Under the pieces are notes generated by a model. The model made no database searches and was not told the DNA's origin. It worked only from the letters and a program-made list of their open reading frames with translations. The position numbers and the translations under genes are program-made. Source: Terriglobia bacterium (GTDB taxonomy: Bacteria > Acidobacteriota > Terriglobia > Acidiferrales > UBA7541). Taken from it: 64,000 bases of DNA. The stretch is from assembly GCA_020073585.1 (NCBI GenBank), contig JAIQEV010000008.1:1-64000 (forward strand). The letters run 5' to 3'. Every line of letters begins with the position of its first letter. Within the stretch, counting starts at the first letter, position 1. Below are positions 57,236 through 64,000 of the stretch, one piece after another.

Positions 57236-58525
57236 ATGGTCAAGAAACCCGACTTTTACGGCTGGAAGCTGGTGGCCGCATTGTATTCCCTCGATTTCCT
57301 AAATATGGGCTTCCCGCTCTACGGCGGCGCTGTCATTCACACCTACATGGTGAAAGAGATTGCCATGAGCCGCAGCACCTTCGGCCTGGGCTTCACCCTC
57401 CTGAACCTGTTCATCGGTGTGCCTTCGATTGTCGTGGCCGCGGTCATCCTGCGCTGGGGCATCAAGGTGACCTTCGGGATCGGCTCCACGCTGATTCTCC
57501 TGGGCGCGGTCTGGTTGTCGTTCTTCGCCACGCGTCCCTGGCACTACCTGGTGAGTTTCGGGATCTTGATCGGCACCGGCATCAGCTTCGGCACCATCGT
57601 CCCCGCGGCCACCATTGTGACGCGCTGGTTCAAGCGCTACCGCGGAAGAGCCATGGCCATCACCCTGGGCGCCTCCGGCGCGGCAGGCTTTGTCGCCGCA
57701 CCCTTCATCAATCGGGTGCTGGCCGCGAATGGCGGCAACTGGCGGCAAGCCTGGCAGGTCGTGGCGGGCATCGCGGTGCTGTCCGCGCTCATCGCCTTTC
57801 TTTTTGTAAAGGAAAGACCGGAAGATCTCGGACAACTCGTGGATGGGCTGCCGGAAGAGGCCCTCGGCGCGCACGCTTCCGCGCAGAACGCCCTGGTCAC
57901 CAAGCATCCCTGGACCCCCTGGGAGGCCTACCAGACCCCGGCCTTCTGGTTGATTCTGGCCGGCGGGATCGGCTGCCAATTCCCGTTTTTCTTTTTCACC
58001 GCCCATTGGATTCTGCACTTGCGCGGCGCGGGCATTTCCCCCGCCGATGCGGCTTGGGCCATGGGGCTGTTCACCCTGGCCGGGATCGGCGGCCGTTTGA
58101 TCGGCGGGTGGATGATGGACAAAATGGCCGCGCGCTATGCGTTCATGATTGGCCTGTGCTGCTACGTGATCGGCTCGACCCTGGCGATGCGCGTCAATCC
58201 CCACGCGCTTCAGATCGCCTTCCTGGCCGCCATGTTTTACGGCATGGGCTTCGGGTGGACCTTCGTCTGCGCGAACACGGTCACCGGCCACTTTTACGGC
58301 CCCGCGGCCTTTCCCAAGGTGAATGGAATGATGCTGCTGGTGACGGGTCTGGTCTGTTCTCCCGCCGGAGTCATTGGCGGAAAACTATTCGACCGCTTCG
58401 GAAGCTATAAACTCGCCTTCGAACTCAATATCCTTCTCAGCCTGGTGGGGATCACTGCCCTGGCCTTCGCGACCATGCCGCGGCCCGCCACCCGCCTGCG
58501 CGCAGCGCAACCCGAGACAGCCTAA
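57236..58525 (+). CDS. MFS transporter, oxalate/formate antiporter (OFA)-like
   Basis: A 429-residue protein with twelve membrane segments: FYGWKLVAALYSLDFLNMGFPLYGG, SRSTFGLGFTLLNLFIGVPS, and FKRYRGRAMAITLGASGAAGF in the loop 2-3 and 4 region typical of OFA/monocarboxylate carriers. ATG 57236 has AAAGGGGAG. It follows the decarboxylase by 56 bases and probably imports its 2-oxo or aromatic acid substrate or a precursor. Confidence 0.88.
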   Translation: MVKKPDFYGWKLVAALYSLDFLNMGFPLYGGAVIHTYMVKEIAMSRSTFGLGFTLLNLFIGVPSIVVAAVILRWGIKVTFGIGSTLILLGAVWLSFFATRPWHYLVSFGILIGTGISFGTIVPAATIVTRWFKRYRGRAMAITLGASGAAGFVAAPFINRVLAANGGNWRQAWQVVAGIAVLSALIAFLFVKERPEDLGQLVDGLPEEALGAHASAQNALVTKHPWTPWEAYQTPAFWLILAGGIGCQFPFFFFTAHWILHLRGAGISPADAAWAMGLFTLAGIGGRLIGGWMMDKMAARYAFMIGLCCYVIGSTLAMRVNPHALQIAFLAAMFYGMGFGWTFVCANTVTGHFYGPAAFPKVNGMMLLVTGLVCSPAGVIGGKLFDRFGSYKLAFELNILLSLVGITALAFATMPRPATRLRAAQPETA

Positions 58526-58564
58526 TTCCCTGTCCGGCAAGAGCCCTCGAAGCACTGAGATTTC

Positions 58565-58597
58565 TGGAGCGGGCGATGGGAATCGAACCCACGTCCA
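58565..58597 (-). other. attachment site: 3' end of a tRNA gene, probably tRNA-Gly
   Basis: On the minus strand the T-arm GTGGG-TTCGATT-CCCAT, the acceptor strand CGCCCGC, discriminator T and CCA are all present, ending at 58565. There is no matching 5' acceptor GCGGGCG, D-arm or anticodon arm upstream, so this is a fragment. A GCGGGCG acceptor suggests tRNA-Gly. It lies 38 bases from the stop of a tyrosine integrase gene, the usual layout of an att site. Confidence 0.8.
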
Positions 58598-58635
58598 GCG
58601 ATCCGCAAGTGGTTGAATCTACTCACCATTCATCC

Positions 58636-59793
58636 TCAATTTGGGCGCATCTGGGCGCACAATTTTACGTCCGGACGAAGAATCTCGCCCACCCTGTCCA
58701 CTGCATCGCGCTGAGAATCGCCAATGATGTGGCTGTAAATCCCCAACGTGATTCGCGCATCCGAATGCCGCATCTGCTCTTTCGTGACCGTCGGATTCGC
58801 TCCTACGTCCATCAGCAAACTCGCGTGGCAGTGCCGAAATGCGTGCATGCCGGCGCGCTCGATCTTGAGCTTGTCGAGGACAGGCCAGAGGCCGTACTCG
58901 ACAACCTTGTTTGCAGCGTATGGCCTTCCGTTGCGGTTGAGGAAGAGAAAGCCCTCGGGGTTCGCCTTCCACGTCGCCAGATAGTCCTTCAGCAACGCGG
59001 CGAGTGCTTCCGCCATCGCTACGGGCGCCCGGCTCGCCTTGCTCTTCACCGTCTGCACCCGGCCGTACCACGCGGATCGCTGCACGTGAATCACGCGACG
59101 GTCCAAGTCAAGGTCTGCTTTTTGCAGTCCCATGACTTCCCCGGCGCGCAGTCCTGTCATCGCGGCGATTGCGAACATGGTGCGGTACGGCTCAGAAGCG
59201 AGCATGATGACCTTGCGCGCCTCTTCCCCGTTGAAGAATCTTGCCGATTTGCGAAGCTCATCCGAAGGCAGCGCCAGCTCGCTTGTCGTCACTGGCTGCG
59301 TGCAGTAACCCCACGACTTCGCCGTGCGCGTCATCGAACTGAGAGTGCCGAGGATGTTGAGCACGGTTTTGCGGGACACCTTTTGCGAAAGCAGTGTGAC
59401 GAAGTTTTGCTGCATCTGCGGCGTGAGTTCGTGGAGAAGAACTTTCCCCAGGTGTTTTCTGATGTACGTGCGGAGGTGGGATTCCACGGCCTTAACGCTG
59501 GATGGCTTTTGGTGCGTGAGCACCTGAGCCTCCCAGGCGTCTGCGAATTTCTCCACAGTGACGAACTTACTCGGGCGGTAATCGAAGGAATTGATTCTCG
59601 CGAGGATCGGATCGAGAAGACGCTGAGCGATACGCTTCGTCTTAAGCTCGGCGACTGTACCGAGCACCATCGAGCGCTCAACCCGAATTGTTTGCTCTCC
59701 CTGAATCACGTCCTCCCGCCACCGGCCAACGAACACCGGCGGATTCTTCCCACGAACAATTACCCTTCCCGCTTGGTGCCTGCGCCTTGCCAT
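58636..59793 (-). CDS. int: tyrosine recombinase integrase
   Basis: A 385-residue phage-type integrase. The catalytic set is visible: Arg in MTGLRAGEVMGL near 205, Lys in the following beta-hairpin (VKSKASRAPVA), HAFRH near 305, His in MRHSDARIT near 335 and the nucleophile Tyr in LGIYSH near 345. A SAM-like N-terminal core-binding domain covers about 65-160. ATG 59793 is preceded by AAGGTAG; a longer frame to 59913 is less likely. It should recombine the tRNA att site 38 bases from its stop. Confidence 0.93.
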   Translation of the reverse strand: MARRRHQAGRVIVRGKNPPVFVGRWREDVIQGEQTIRVERSMVLGTVAELKTKRIAQRLLDPILARINSFDYRPSKFVTVEKFADAWEAQVLTHQKPSSVKAVESHLRTYIRKHLGKVLLHELTPQMQQNFVTLLSQKVSRKTVLNILGTLSSMTRTAKSWGYCTQPVTTSELALPSDELRKSARFFNGEEARKVIMLASEPYRTMFAIAAMTGLRAGEVMGLQKADLDLDRRVIHVQRSAWYGRVQTVKSKASRAPVAMAEALAALLKDYLATWKANPEGFLFLNRNGRPYAANKVVEYGLWPVLDKLKIERAGMHAFRHCHASLLMDVGANPTVTKEQMRHSDARITLGIYSHIIGDSQRDAVDRVGEILRPDVKLCAQMRPN

Positions 59794-59918
59794 TGAGCTA
59801 CCTTCTTTGCTCGTTGACTCGGCTGTCCCTGCCGTCACGGTACACGCACTCATTCGGCGAAGCAACGATTCGCTTCCGTTGCCGGCAGGAACGATTTGGA
59901 GTGCGGTAGCCATCTGCT

Positions 59919-60704
59919 CTACGCGGATACCTCCACAGGCCGCAGTTCGGGCGGGATGCCGTCCATGTTTCCGGGCTTTGGATACTTCTGCAGGACGAAT
60001 TGCTTTTGGCGCTCCACCTCTTCCGGCGTTGGAGCTTTGCGCGCCTCGGACGGCCAGCGGTGAAGCACGGCTCTTTTCAGTGGCGCAGCTTCCTCGATAG
60101 CCTGCTGACGTTCTTCCGGTTTCGGTGCCGGGAGCTGCTTTGCCGGCTGCGCTGCGCGATTGAGTAACTTCCGCAGTTCTCCGCCGGTAAGCAGCCCGGC
60201 CAAGTCACCAGTCTTGCGCGAGCGGGATAGGTCTTCGATGAAAGCCTTCTTCCGCCAGCCAAGCTCTTCTTGCGAGCACTCTCGGAGAAAATGCACGCCG
60301 CCAGCCGCGCGAGCGGCGTGGTCTATCTCGGCCGGGAGTGATGGCGTACCACTAAAGCGAATGTCCGGGTGGACCCATTCGCAGCAGTAGTCGAGCAAGG
60401 CTTGCCACTCGTCCTCGAAGGCTCCTTGCTGCGCGGTTTCAATCTGAGCGCGGATCTCCGCTGGCGCCGGGAAGAATTTGCAGGTCTGCATTGCCCGCCG
60501 GCAAGCTGCGTCGAGCACGTCCGGCTCAAGGTCGGCCAGTGCTGACACCCATAAGTCCACGAAGCGCGGTCCACGGTCTGCGAGCCTAACGGAGAACAAT
60601 TCCGCAAACGTCGCGGCCCACTCGCGCGCCAGACGTTCAGTTTGGCTGGGGTGCTGGCCGCAATCCCGCTGCGACGAGATTGTCGAGAGTGCGCTGGTCT
60701 GCAC
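59919..60704 (-). CDS. phage replication protein, helicase-loader G39P-like
   Basis: A 261-residue protein. Its N-terminal part (ERLAREWAATFAELFSVRL, WVSALADLEPDVLDAACRRAM, FFPAPAEIRAQIE) follows the helical pattern of small phage helicase loader/inhibitor proteins such as G39P. The C-terminal half is charged and Pro-rich and ends YPKPGNMDGIPPELRPVEV. GTG 60704 with AAAGGAG 8 bases upstream is the clear start, although the frame is open to 60965. It overlaps the preceding replication gene by 68 bases. The assignment is by pattern only. Confidence 0.6.
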   Translation of the reverse strand: MQTSALSTISSQRDCGQHPSQTERLAREWAATFAELFSVRLADRGPRFVDLWVSALADLEPDVLDAACRRAMQTCKFFPAPAEIRAQIETAQQGAFEDEWQALLDYCCEWVHPDIRFSGTPSLPAEIDHAARAAGGVHFLRECSQEELGWRKKAFIEDLSRSRKTGDLAGLLTGGELRKLLNRAAQPAKQLPAPKPEERQQAIEEAAPLKRAVLHRWPSEARKAPTPEEVERQKQFVLQKYPKPGNMDGIPPELRPVEVSA

Positions 60705-61464
60705 TGATGTTCTCCTTTCGTCCCGCGTCCCTAAGCGGGCCTGCGATGAACGAATCGAAATGTCCGAGGAAGTACGTGAGTGAATCGCCTTGCTTGCGGG
60801 TGAAGTTTTCCGTCGAGTCGAGATAGTGGGCCCAGCGGAGCCGCCATTCTTCGAGCGGCACGACGGCGTGCTCTTTGAGGAACGCCTTGAGCGTTTTCCC
60901 TTCGCGGGCTCCCCAGGTCGGTGGCTGTCCGTGCTTGACGCGGTAGGCTTCATAGGCGAAGTCAAAGAAAGGCTTGTGCCGGGGATCGGCGGGTGGCGCG
61001 GTTTTCGCCGCAGGAGTTTTCATTTTTCTCTGTTCTCTATTCTCTATTCTCTTCTGAGAGGTCACATGCTCGCCCTTGTGCTCGCCCTCCTGCTCGCCAG
61101 AGAAGTACCGCAAATCGACGGGACTCGTTGAAGCTATTGCGTTTAACTGCTCGCCCTTGTGCTCGCCGTCCGTGATGAGAAATTTGTGCACCAGAATCGG
61201 GTAACAAGCATGCTTCCCGGGAGTAGGAAATCGCTTTGTGTAGTCGCCCCGGTCCAGCCGCTCGAGGAATCTGCGAGCCTTGCGCGGCGAGATCGTAAGC
61301 TCCCCGGCCAGTGCGCCCGCCGATCCGTTCCATACGCCCGTGCGGGTATCGGCCTGTGAGGTGATGTAGGCGTGGACGGCGCAATCCGCCAGAGACATAC
61401 GGCCATCGCGGATGTGCTCCCAAACGCCACGCCGCAATTGGAGAAAGCCTTTGTCTTTGCTCAC
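60637..61464 (-). CDS. phage replication initiator-like winged-helix protein
   Basis: A 275-residue protein. The N-terminal FLQLRRGVWEHIRDGRMSLADCAVHAYITSQA and LAGELTISPRKARRFLERL form a winged-helix domain as in phage replisome organisers. The middle is Glu/Lys-rich (GEQEGEHKGEH) and the C-terminal helical region (FFDFAYEAYRVKHGQPPTWGAREGKTLKAFLKEH) matches their accessory domain. The GTG start overlaps the upstream stop (GTGA). The repeated GEHKGE units near 98 and 122 are notable. Confidence 0.65.
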   Translation of the reverse strand: MSKDKGFLQLRRGVWEHIRDGRMSLADCAVHAYITSQADTRTGVWNGSAGALAGELTISPRKARRFLERLDRGDYTKRFPTPGKHACYPILVHKFLITDGEHKGEQLNAIASTSPVDLRYFSGEQEGEHKGEHVTSQKRIENREQRKMKTPAAKTAPPADPRHKPFFDFAYEAYRVKHGQPPTWGAREGKTLKAFLKEHAVVPLEEWRLRWAHYLDSTENFTRKQGDSLTYFLGHFDSFIAGPLRDAGRKENISADQRTLDNLVAAGLRPAPQPN

Positions 61465-61967
61465 GGCCGCACCCCCGCGAACAGAGGGCCGGCATCGGCG
61501 GGCGTAATCGGCTGGCCGTGGGCGTCAGTGGCGACACGCGGGCGCTGGTCCCACGGCTCGGCCTGGTTCTTTGCTTCGCGAATCTCGGCAATGATTGCCT
61601 CGTACTTCTCGGGTGAAATTGTCTTTGTGCTCGTGAATCCGGCCGCGCGGATGATGGCCCGGACCTGCTCCACGGCGACATGCCCGGCAGTAGCGATCGT
61701 CCAGAGCCGCGTCACCTGGGCTTCACTGATCCGCGGCGCAAACCGATACCAGGAATGAACTACGCCGGAGTCGTCGCGCTCGATTTTGTTTTCGATGTGG
61801 AAGTTTGAGCGGCGGAGCTCCAATATTCGAGCCCCGAACTGAGCGCAGCCGAGCGCGAGAATCTGCGGCAAGGGCACCCAGCTTCCGCGAGCGTCAATCA
61901 GTAGGCGCAAAATGCGAGCACGCTGTGTCTTGCTCTGCGGTGGAAGATCATTTACATTACGCGGCAT
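61461..61967 (-). CDS. helix-turn-helix protein of the integrated element
   Basis: A 168-residue protein with an N-terminal winged HTH: RARILRLLIDARGSWVPLPQILALGCAQFGARILELRRSNFHIEN, similar to small phage HTH domains. The C-terminal part (VTRLWTIATAGHVAVEQVRAIIRAAGFTS, YEAIIAEIREAKNQ) is helical. It probably binds DNA during replication or regulation. The ATG overlaps the preceding gene's end by 11 bases. Confidence 0.65.
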   Translation of the reverse strand: MPRNVNDLPPQSKTQRARILRLLIDARGSWVPLPQILALGCAQFGARILELRRSNFHIENKIERDDSGVVHSWYRFAPRISEAQVTRLWTIATAGHVAVEQVRAIIRAAGFTSTKTISPEKYEAIIAEIREAKNQAEPWDQRPRVATDAHGQPITPADAGPLFAGVRP

Positions 61968-62358
61968 TGCTTCTTCTCTCTTGGGCCGGTGAGCGCTCCA
62001 CGTTCCCCAACGTTCGCTTTCCGGCCTTTTCTTTTACACTTCGCACTTCGAAGCAGTCGGACTGCGCCAATCTTCGCGGACTAAAGGCGCGCGCAAATTG
62101 GCGGCGTCGAGTCTGATTCAAAATCTGCCGACGAGCCTCCGAACGAAATTCAACGGCGGCGGCTAGAAGCCTCTGAGTATGCGCATAGCGAAGAGGCTTG
62201 CCTTGGCTCGAAACGCACGGCCTGCCCACGCTCGCAAAACATCGTGGACACCGCGCATCGGTCGCTCGATACGGAAGCGCTGCTTTGGAATGTCTCTGGT
62301 TAGGAGCTTTCCGGATTGGTGATTGACAGTGAGAAGTGACTTCGTGTAGATTCTGCAC
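61957..62358 (-). CDS. small zinc-finger protein
   Basis: A 133-residue basic protein with a central zinc-binding pattern DARCPRCFASVGRPC near 33-47 followed by Gly and His (GKPLRYAHTQR). This module is found in small phage and actinobacterial proteins of unknown role. The GTG start at 62358 has GAAAGGA upstream. The long Arg-rich tail is of uncertain reality, so the start and tail are less sure than the finger. Confidence 0.55.
   Translation of the reverse strand: MQNLHEVTSHCQSPIRKAPNQRHSKAALPYRATDARCPRCFASVGRPCVSSQGKPLRYAHTQRLLAAAVEFRSEARRQILNQTRRRQFARAFSPRRLAQSDCFEVRSVKEKAGKRTLGNVERSPAQERRSNAA
62323..62352 (+). promoter_or_regulatory. plus-strand promoter for a candidate small RNA
   Basis: TTGACA (62323-62328), 18 bases, then TAGATT (62347-62352). 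All annotated genes here are on the other strand. Transcription would start near 62359 and meet a terminator at 62420-62450. Confidence 0.5.
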
Positions 62359-62450
62359 GTTGATGATTCCTTTCTAGTGGGCTTGCTTGCCTGCGCGCCC
62401 ACAAATTCGATTTGACCAAAGCCCCGGTCCTGCTGGGGCTTTTGGTTTTT
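62359..62450 (+). ncRNA. candidate small RNA antisense to the zinc-finger gene leader
   Basis: A promoter at 62323-62352 and an intrinsic terminator bound a transcript of about 90 bases with no ORF. The terminator stem is CCAAAGCCCC with GGGGCTTTTGG (62417-62445) followed by TTTTT. The RNA would be complementary to the leader of the minus-strand zinc-finger gene, including its GAAAGGA site. No family is recognised. Confidence 0.5.
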
Positions 62451-62459
62451 ACCAAGACT

Positions 62460-62687
62460 TTAAGTGTGTACGACCTCCGCCCTTGCGCTGGCCAAGACGC
62501 CCTCAATCCACGCAGAGCGGTCGCGGATGGCAGCGAGAAGCACCCGGCGCACGGCACTTTCCTCGTTCGCCGTCAATCGGATGTGGCCGTTCTCAACAAG
62601 AGAAAGCCGCGTGCGGTCGAGCCCAGCGCAATTTGCGGCTGCGAACTGGCTTAACCCCGAAGCCTCGCGAAGTGATTTCAAGTCCAT
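62460..62687 (-). CDS. XRE-family helix-turn-helix regulator
   Basis: A 75-residue protein with a clear XRE/Cro-type HTH: LKSLREASGLSQFAAANCAGLDRTRLSLVENGHIRL. A short helical C-terminus follows. ATG 62687 has a strong GGAGGAGGGG site; a longer open frame to 62741 is rejected. A palindrome overlapping the -10 at 62701-62724 suggests self-repression. It is a plausible element regulator. Confidence 0.82.
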   Translation of the reverse strand: MDLKSLREASGLSQFAAANCAGLDRTRLSLVENGHIRLTANEESAVRRVLLAAIRDRSAWIEGVLASARAEVVHT

Positions 62688-62700
62688 CAACCCCTCCTCC

Positions 62701-62724
62701 ATCACGCACCACAGCGTGATTGTA
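62701..62724 (-). promoter_or_regulatory. operator and -10 of the XRE regulator gene
   Basis: A perfect inverted repeat ATCACGC-N6-GCGTGAT (62701-62720) overlaps a -10-like TACAAT read on the minus strand (62724-62719), just upstream of the regulator's ribosome-binding site. The -35 is weak. The rest of the 62688-62868 gap shows nothing else clear. Confidence 0.5.
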
Positions 62725-62868
62725 CGAGATCGTTTTACCATGCAGACTTAACGACTCAGCGGTCCGACATGTGCAAATCGCCTGTGTTTATGCGGCTTTC
62801 TGTAATTCTAGTGCCATGCCAAGGAGGGGTCAGAAGCGGATAAATTGAGGGATTTTGCGTGCGCAGAT

Positions 62869-63762
62869 TTAATCTGTTGTTTTGCCCACGGCCTTGTGGC
62901 TCGCCGTACCTTCGGAGATCCTAGCGATGCGGCATGCGTAGTGGCGAGCGACAAATGCGGGGGTTAGAGGACCGGGGGTTGTCTTGGCCAAGTCTAAGAA
63001 AATCTCGCGCGGCACCAAATTGAACGGTCGAAACCTGTCCACCTGCCCCTGATGAAATCGGCTTTGAGTCAAAATGTTTAACTCCCGTCCGTGACATCCT
63101 AGAGCTTCCAGTTGAGAACGTATGGAATCTATGGTCTGAGATTCGCTCCAGGCGAGTAGTTCTACTCCCGCTAAACGGCGCAATTCTTTGTGGCGCTTAT
63201 TTTCTTCGTCTTGGAGCCTCTCCTCGTCTGCGTTTCCGGCAAAGCGGATATACCGAACTGTTGGCAAGGGCTGCAAGACGTAATCCCGCCAAAGTTTTCC
63301 CCTACTTACTGTCGGGCATGAAGCGCGCGCGACTCGAATAAACTGCCGCGCTTGGAGACACAGAGGCTTTAATGCTCTGTACCAATGTCTGTATACATCA
63401 CGGTCACTCGGAAGCAGGTCACGGCGCTCAAAGTCCTTGAGAATTTGATCTGCAACAACAGCAAAGCGGCGAATTTCAGTTAGTCGACCTACCAGCTCGT
63501 AGAACGAAGTATCGAGGTTCGAACGGTCGACATTCTCATCCAGGTAATCTTCGATGGCTTGCAGATCGCCCTTCAGAATGCGCTCGTAGAAAGGTCGGAA
63601 ACGAACATCCACGGGACTTCGCAGGGGATGCGAGGAAAATTCCCGTGCAATGAACCAGCCGTCTTCTTGAAGTACCCGCTTCTGCTCGGCTTTCGGAGGA
63701 CGGCCGCGACCAGGCTTGCTCTGCGCAGCGGAAGAAGTGCTATGATGCTTCCGACTCTTCAC
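62869..63762 (-). CDS. unknown protein with N-terminal AT-hook
   Basis: A 297-residue protein not recognised as any family. KPGRGRPPKAEQK at about 16-28 is a classical AT-hook for minor-groove DNA binding. The body is helical and charged (PFYERILKGDLQAIEDYLDE, FAVVADQILKDFERRDLLPSDRDVYRHWYRALKPLC, EENKRHKELRRLAG) without enzyme motifs. It starts with GTG 63762. It lies between two XRE-type genes in the element and may be a DNA-binding accessory protein. Confidence 0.65.
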   Translation of the reverse strand: MKSRKHHSTSSAAQSKPGRGRPPKAEQKRVLQEDGWFIAREFSSHPLRSPVDVRFRPFYERILKGDLQAIEDYLDENVDRSNLDTSFYELVGRLTEIRRFAVVADQILKDFERRDLLPSDRDVYRHWYRALKPLCLQARQFIRVARASCPTVSRGKLWRDYVLQPLPTVRYIRFAGNADEERLQDEENKRHKELRRLAGVELLAWSESQTIDSIRSQLEALGCHGRELNILTQSRFHQGQVDRFRPFNLVPREIFLDLAKTTPGPLTPAFVARHYACRIARISEGTASHKAVGKTTD

Positions 63763-63777
63763 AATCGTTGTACCTTC

Positions 63778-63804
63778 GCCCCGGTGCCAGCCGGGGCTTT
63801 TCTT
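63778..63804 (+). terminator. plus-strand intrinsic terminator
   Basis: GCCCCGG-TGCCAG-CCGGGGC followed by TTTTCTT. It is oriented for plus-strand transcripts although the flanking genes are on the minus strand. Its sequence is close to the terminator at 62420-62450. A TATGAT at about 63740 could start a short plus-strand transcript. Confidence 0.6.
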
Positions 63805-63810
63805 GAACCC

Positions 63811-64000
63811 TCACACCAGCGAGACTTCCAGTTCCAGCGTTGGTTTCTTTTGGGCGTGCAGCGATAGCGTGACGCCGCAGGCCGTGGCGATCTTCTCCAG
63901 CGTTTGCAGAGAATGCGCCGTGTACTCGGCATCTTCCAGGCGGGCGATCACAGATTGCGTCGTTCCGGCACGCTCGGCGAGCTGCACCTGGGAAAGTTTC
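63811..64000 (-). CDS. XRE-family HTH protein, HigA-like (5' end outside window)
   Basis: The last 63 codons of a minus-strand gene are present, ending with TGA at 63811. They read KLSQVQLAERAGTTQSVIARLEDAE then SLQTLEKIATACGVTLSLHAQKK, a standard XRE HTH as in HigA-type antitoxins or phage repressors. The gene continues beyond the window edge, where a toxin gene could lie. Confidence 0.85.
   Translation of the reverse strand, partial: KLSQVQLAERAGTTQSVIARLEDAEYTAHSLQTLEKIATACGVTLSLHAQKKPTLELEVSLV

Larger units (their letters stand above)
58565..64000. mobile_element. left end of a tRNA-integrated element (prophage or integrative element)
   Basis: From the tRNA 3' fragment rightward all genes are on the minus strand and phage-like. 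They are a tyrosine integrase, two replication-type genes, a helix-turn-helix gene, a zinc-finger protein, XRE regulators and an AT-hook protein. No housekeeping gene occurs. No structural or conjugation gene is seen in this 5.4 kb, so its class is open. The right junction, expected to carry the intact tRNA gene, is outside the window. Confidence 0.8.

Noticed and set aside
58565-58650. A complete tRNA gene next to the integrase
   Set aside because: Only the T-arm, acceptor 3' strand and CCA are there; no D-arm, anticodon arm or 5' acceptor strand could be found.

Overview
ORGANISM. The window is GC-rich and gene-dense, from a diderm bacterium that makes Kdo (a complete kds set) and assembles type IV pili (pilMNOPQ). 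Two tandem VWFA-related exported proteins, a lipoprotein with repeated beta segments, a nifS-mnmA pair and many short dispersed palindromes suggest an Acidobacteriota (Terriglobia-like) genome. That placement is inference from gene families; no 16S gene or complete tRNA is present. LAYOUT. (1) 1-10585, minus strand: an excisionase-type HTH gene, pilMNOPQ, a proline peptidase, accB-accC, thiE and a partial APC permease run head to tail. A UUCG-capped hairpin lies between pilQ and the peptidase. (2) 10872-13288: a UbiD decarboxylase and, divergently, a UPF0175-DUF3368 toxin-antitoxin pair. (3) 13289-16341: a 500-base leader with a promoter, three 39-base-period direct repeats and three hairpins, then a cysteine desulfurase with in-frame repeat insertions and mnmA. 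(4) 16452-24000: DUF948- and YtxH-like envelope proteins, uvrC, a TPR protein, an HD-GYP protein, a TrmJ-like methyltransferase and a frameshifted substrate-binding protein. (5) 24195-29654: an MFS transporter, an enoyl-CoA hydratase, a methyltransferase-like membrane protein, an exported protein and a long MscS channel. (6) 29927-37676, minus strand: a SprT-like metalloprotease, small exported proteins, a TPR protein, uvrA and two membrane proteins. (7) 37816-50743: deoB, two VWA proteins, kdsB, two exported proteins, then pyrG-kdsA-kdsD-kdsC, an SDR, a pseudouridine synthase and a PilZ protein. (8) 50919-58525: a catabolic island with a Tat-exported subunit plus GMC dehydrogenase, a PaaK-like CoA ligase, a PanE-like reductase, a benzoylformate-decarboxylase-like enzyme and an OFA-type transporter. 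(9) 58565-64000: the left end of an integrated element. It has a tRNA 3'-end fragment as attachment site, a tyrosine integrase, phage-type replication genes, XRE regulators and a candidate small RNA; its right end lies outside the window. HOW IT WORKS TOGETHER. PyrG makes the CTP that KdsB uses to activate Kdo, and KdsD, KdsA and KdsC make Kdo, so regions around 41 and 44-48.5 kb form one lipopolysaccharide-core supply line. The cysteine desulfurase hands sulfur toward MnmA for tRNA 2-thiolation. UvrA and UvrC serve nucleotide-excision repair. The most unusual structural signal is a 15-base palindrome, GACCGC-RAA-GCGGTC, found singly or tandemly at an exact 27-base period between genes and in frame inside two genes.
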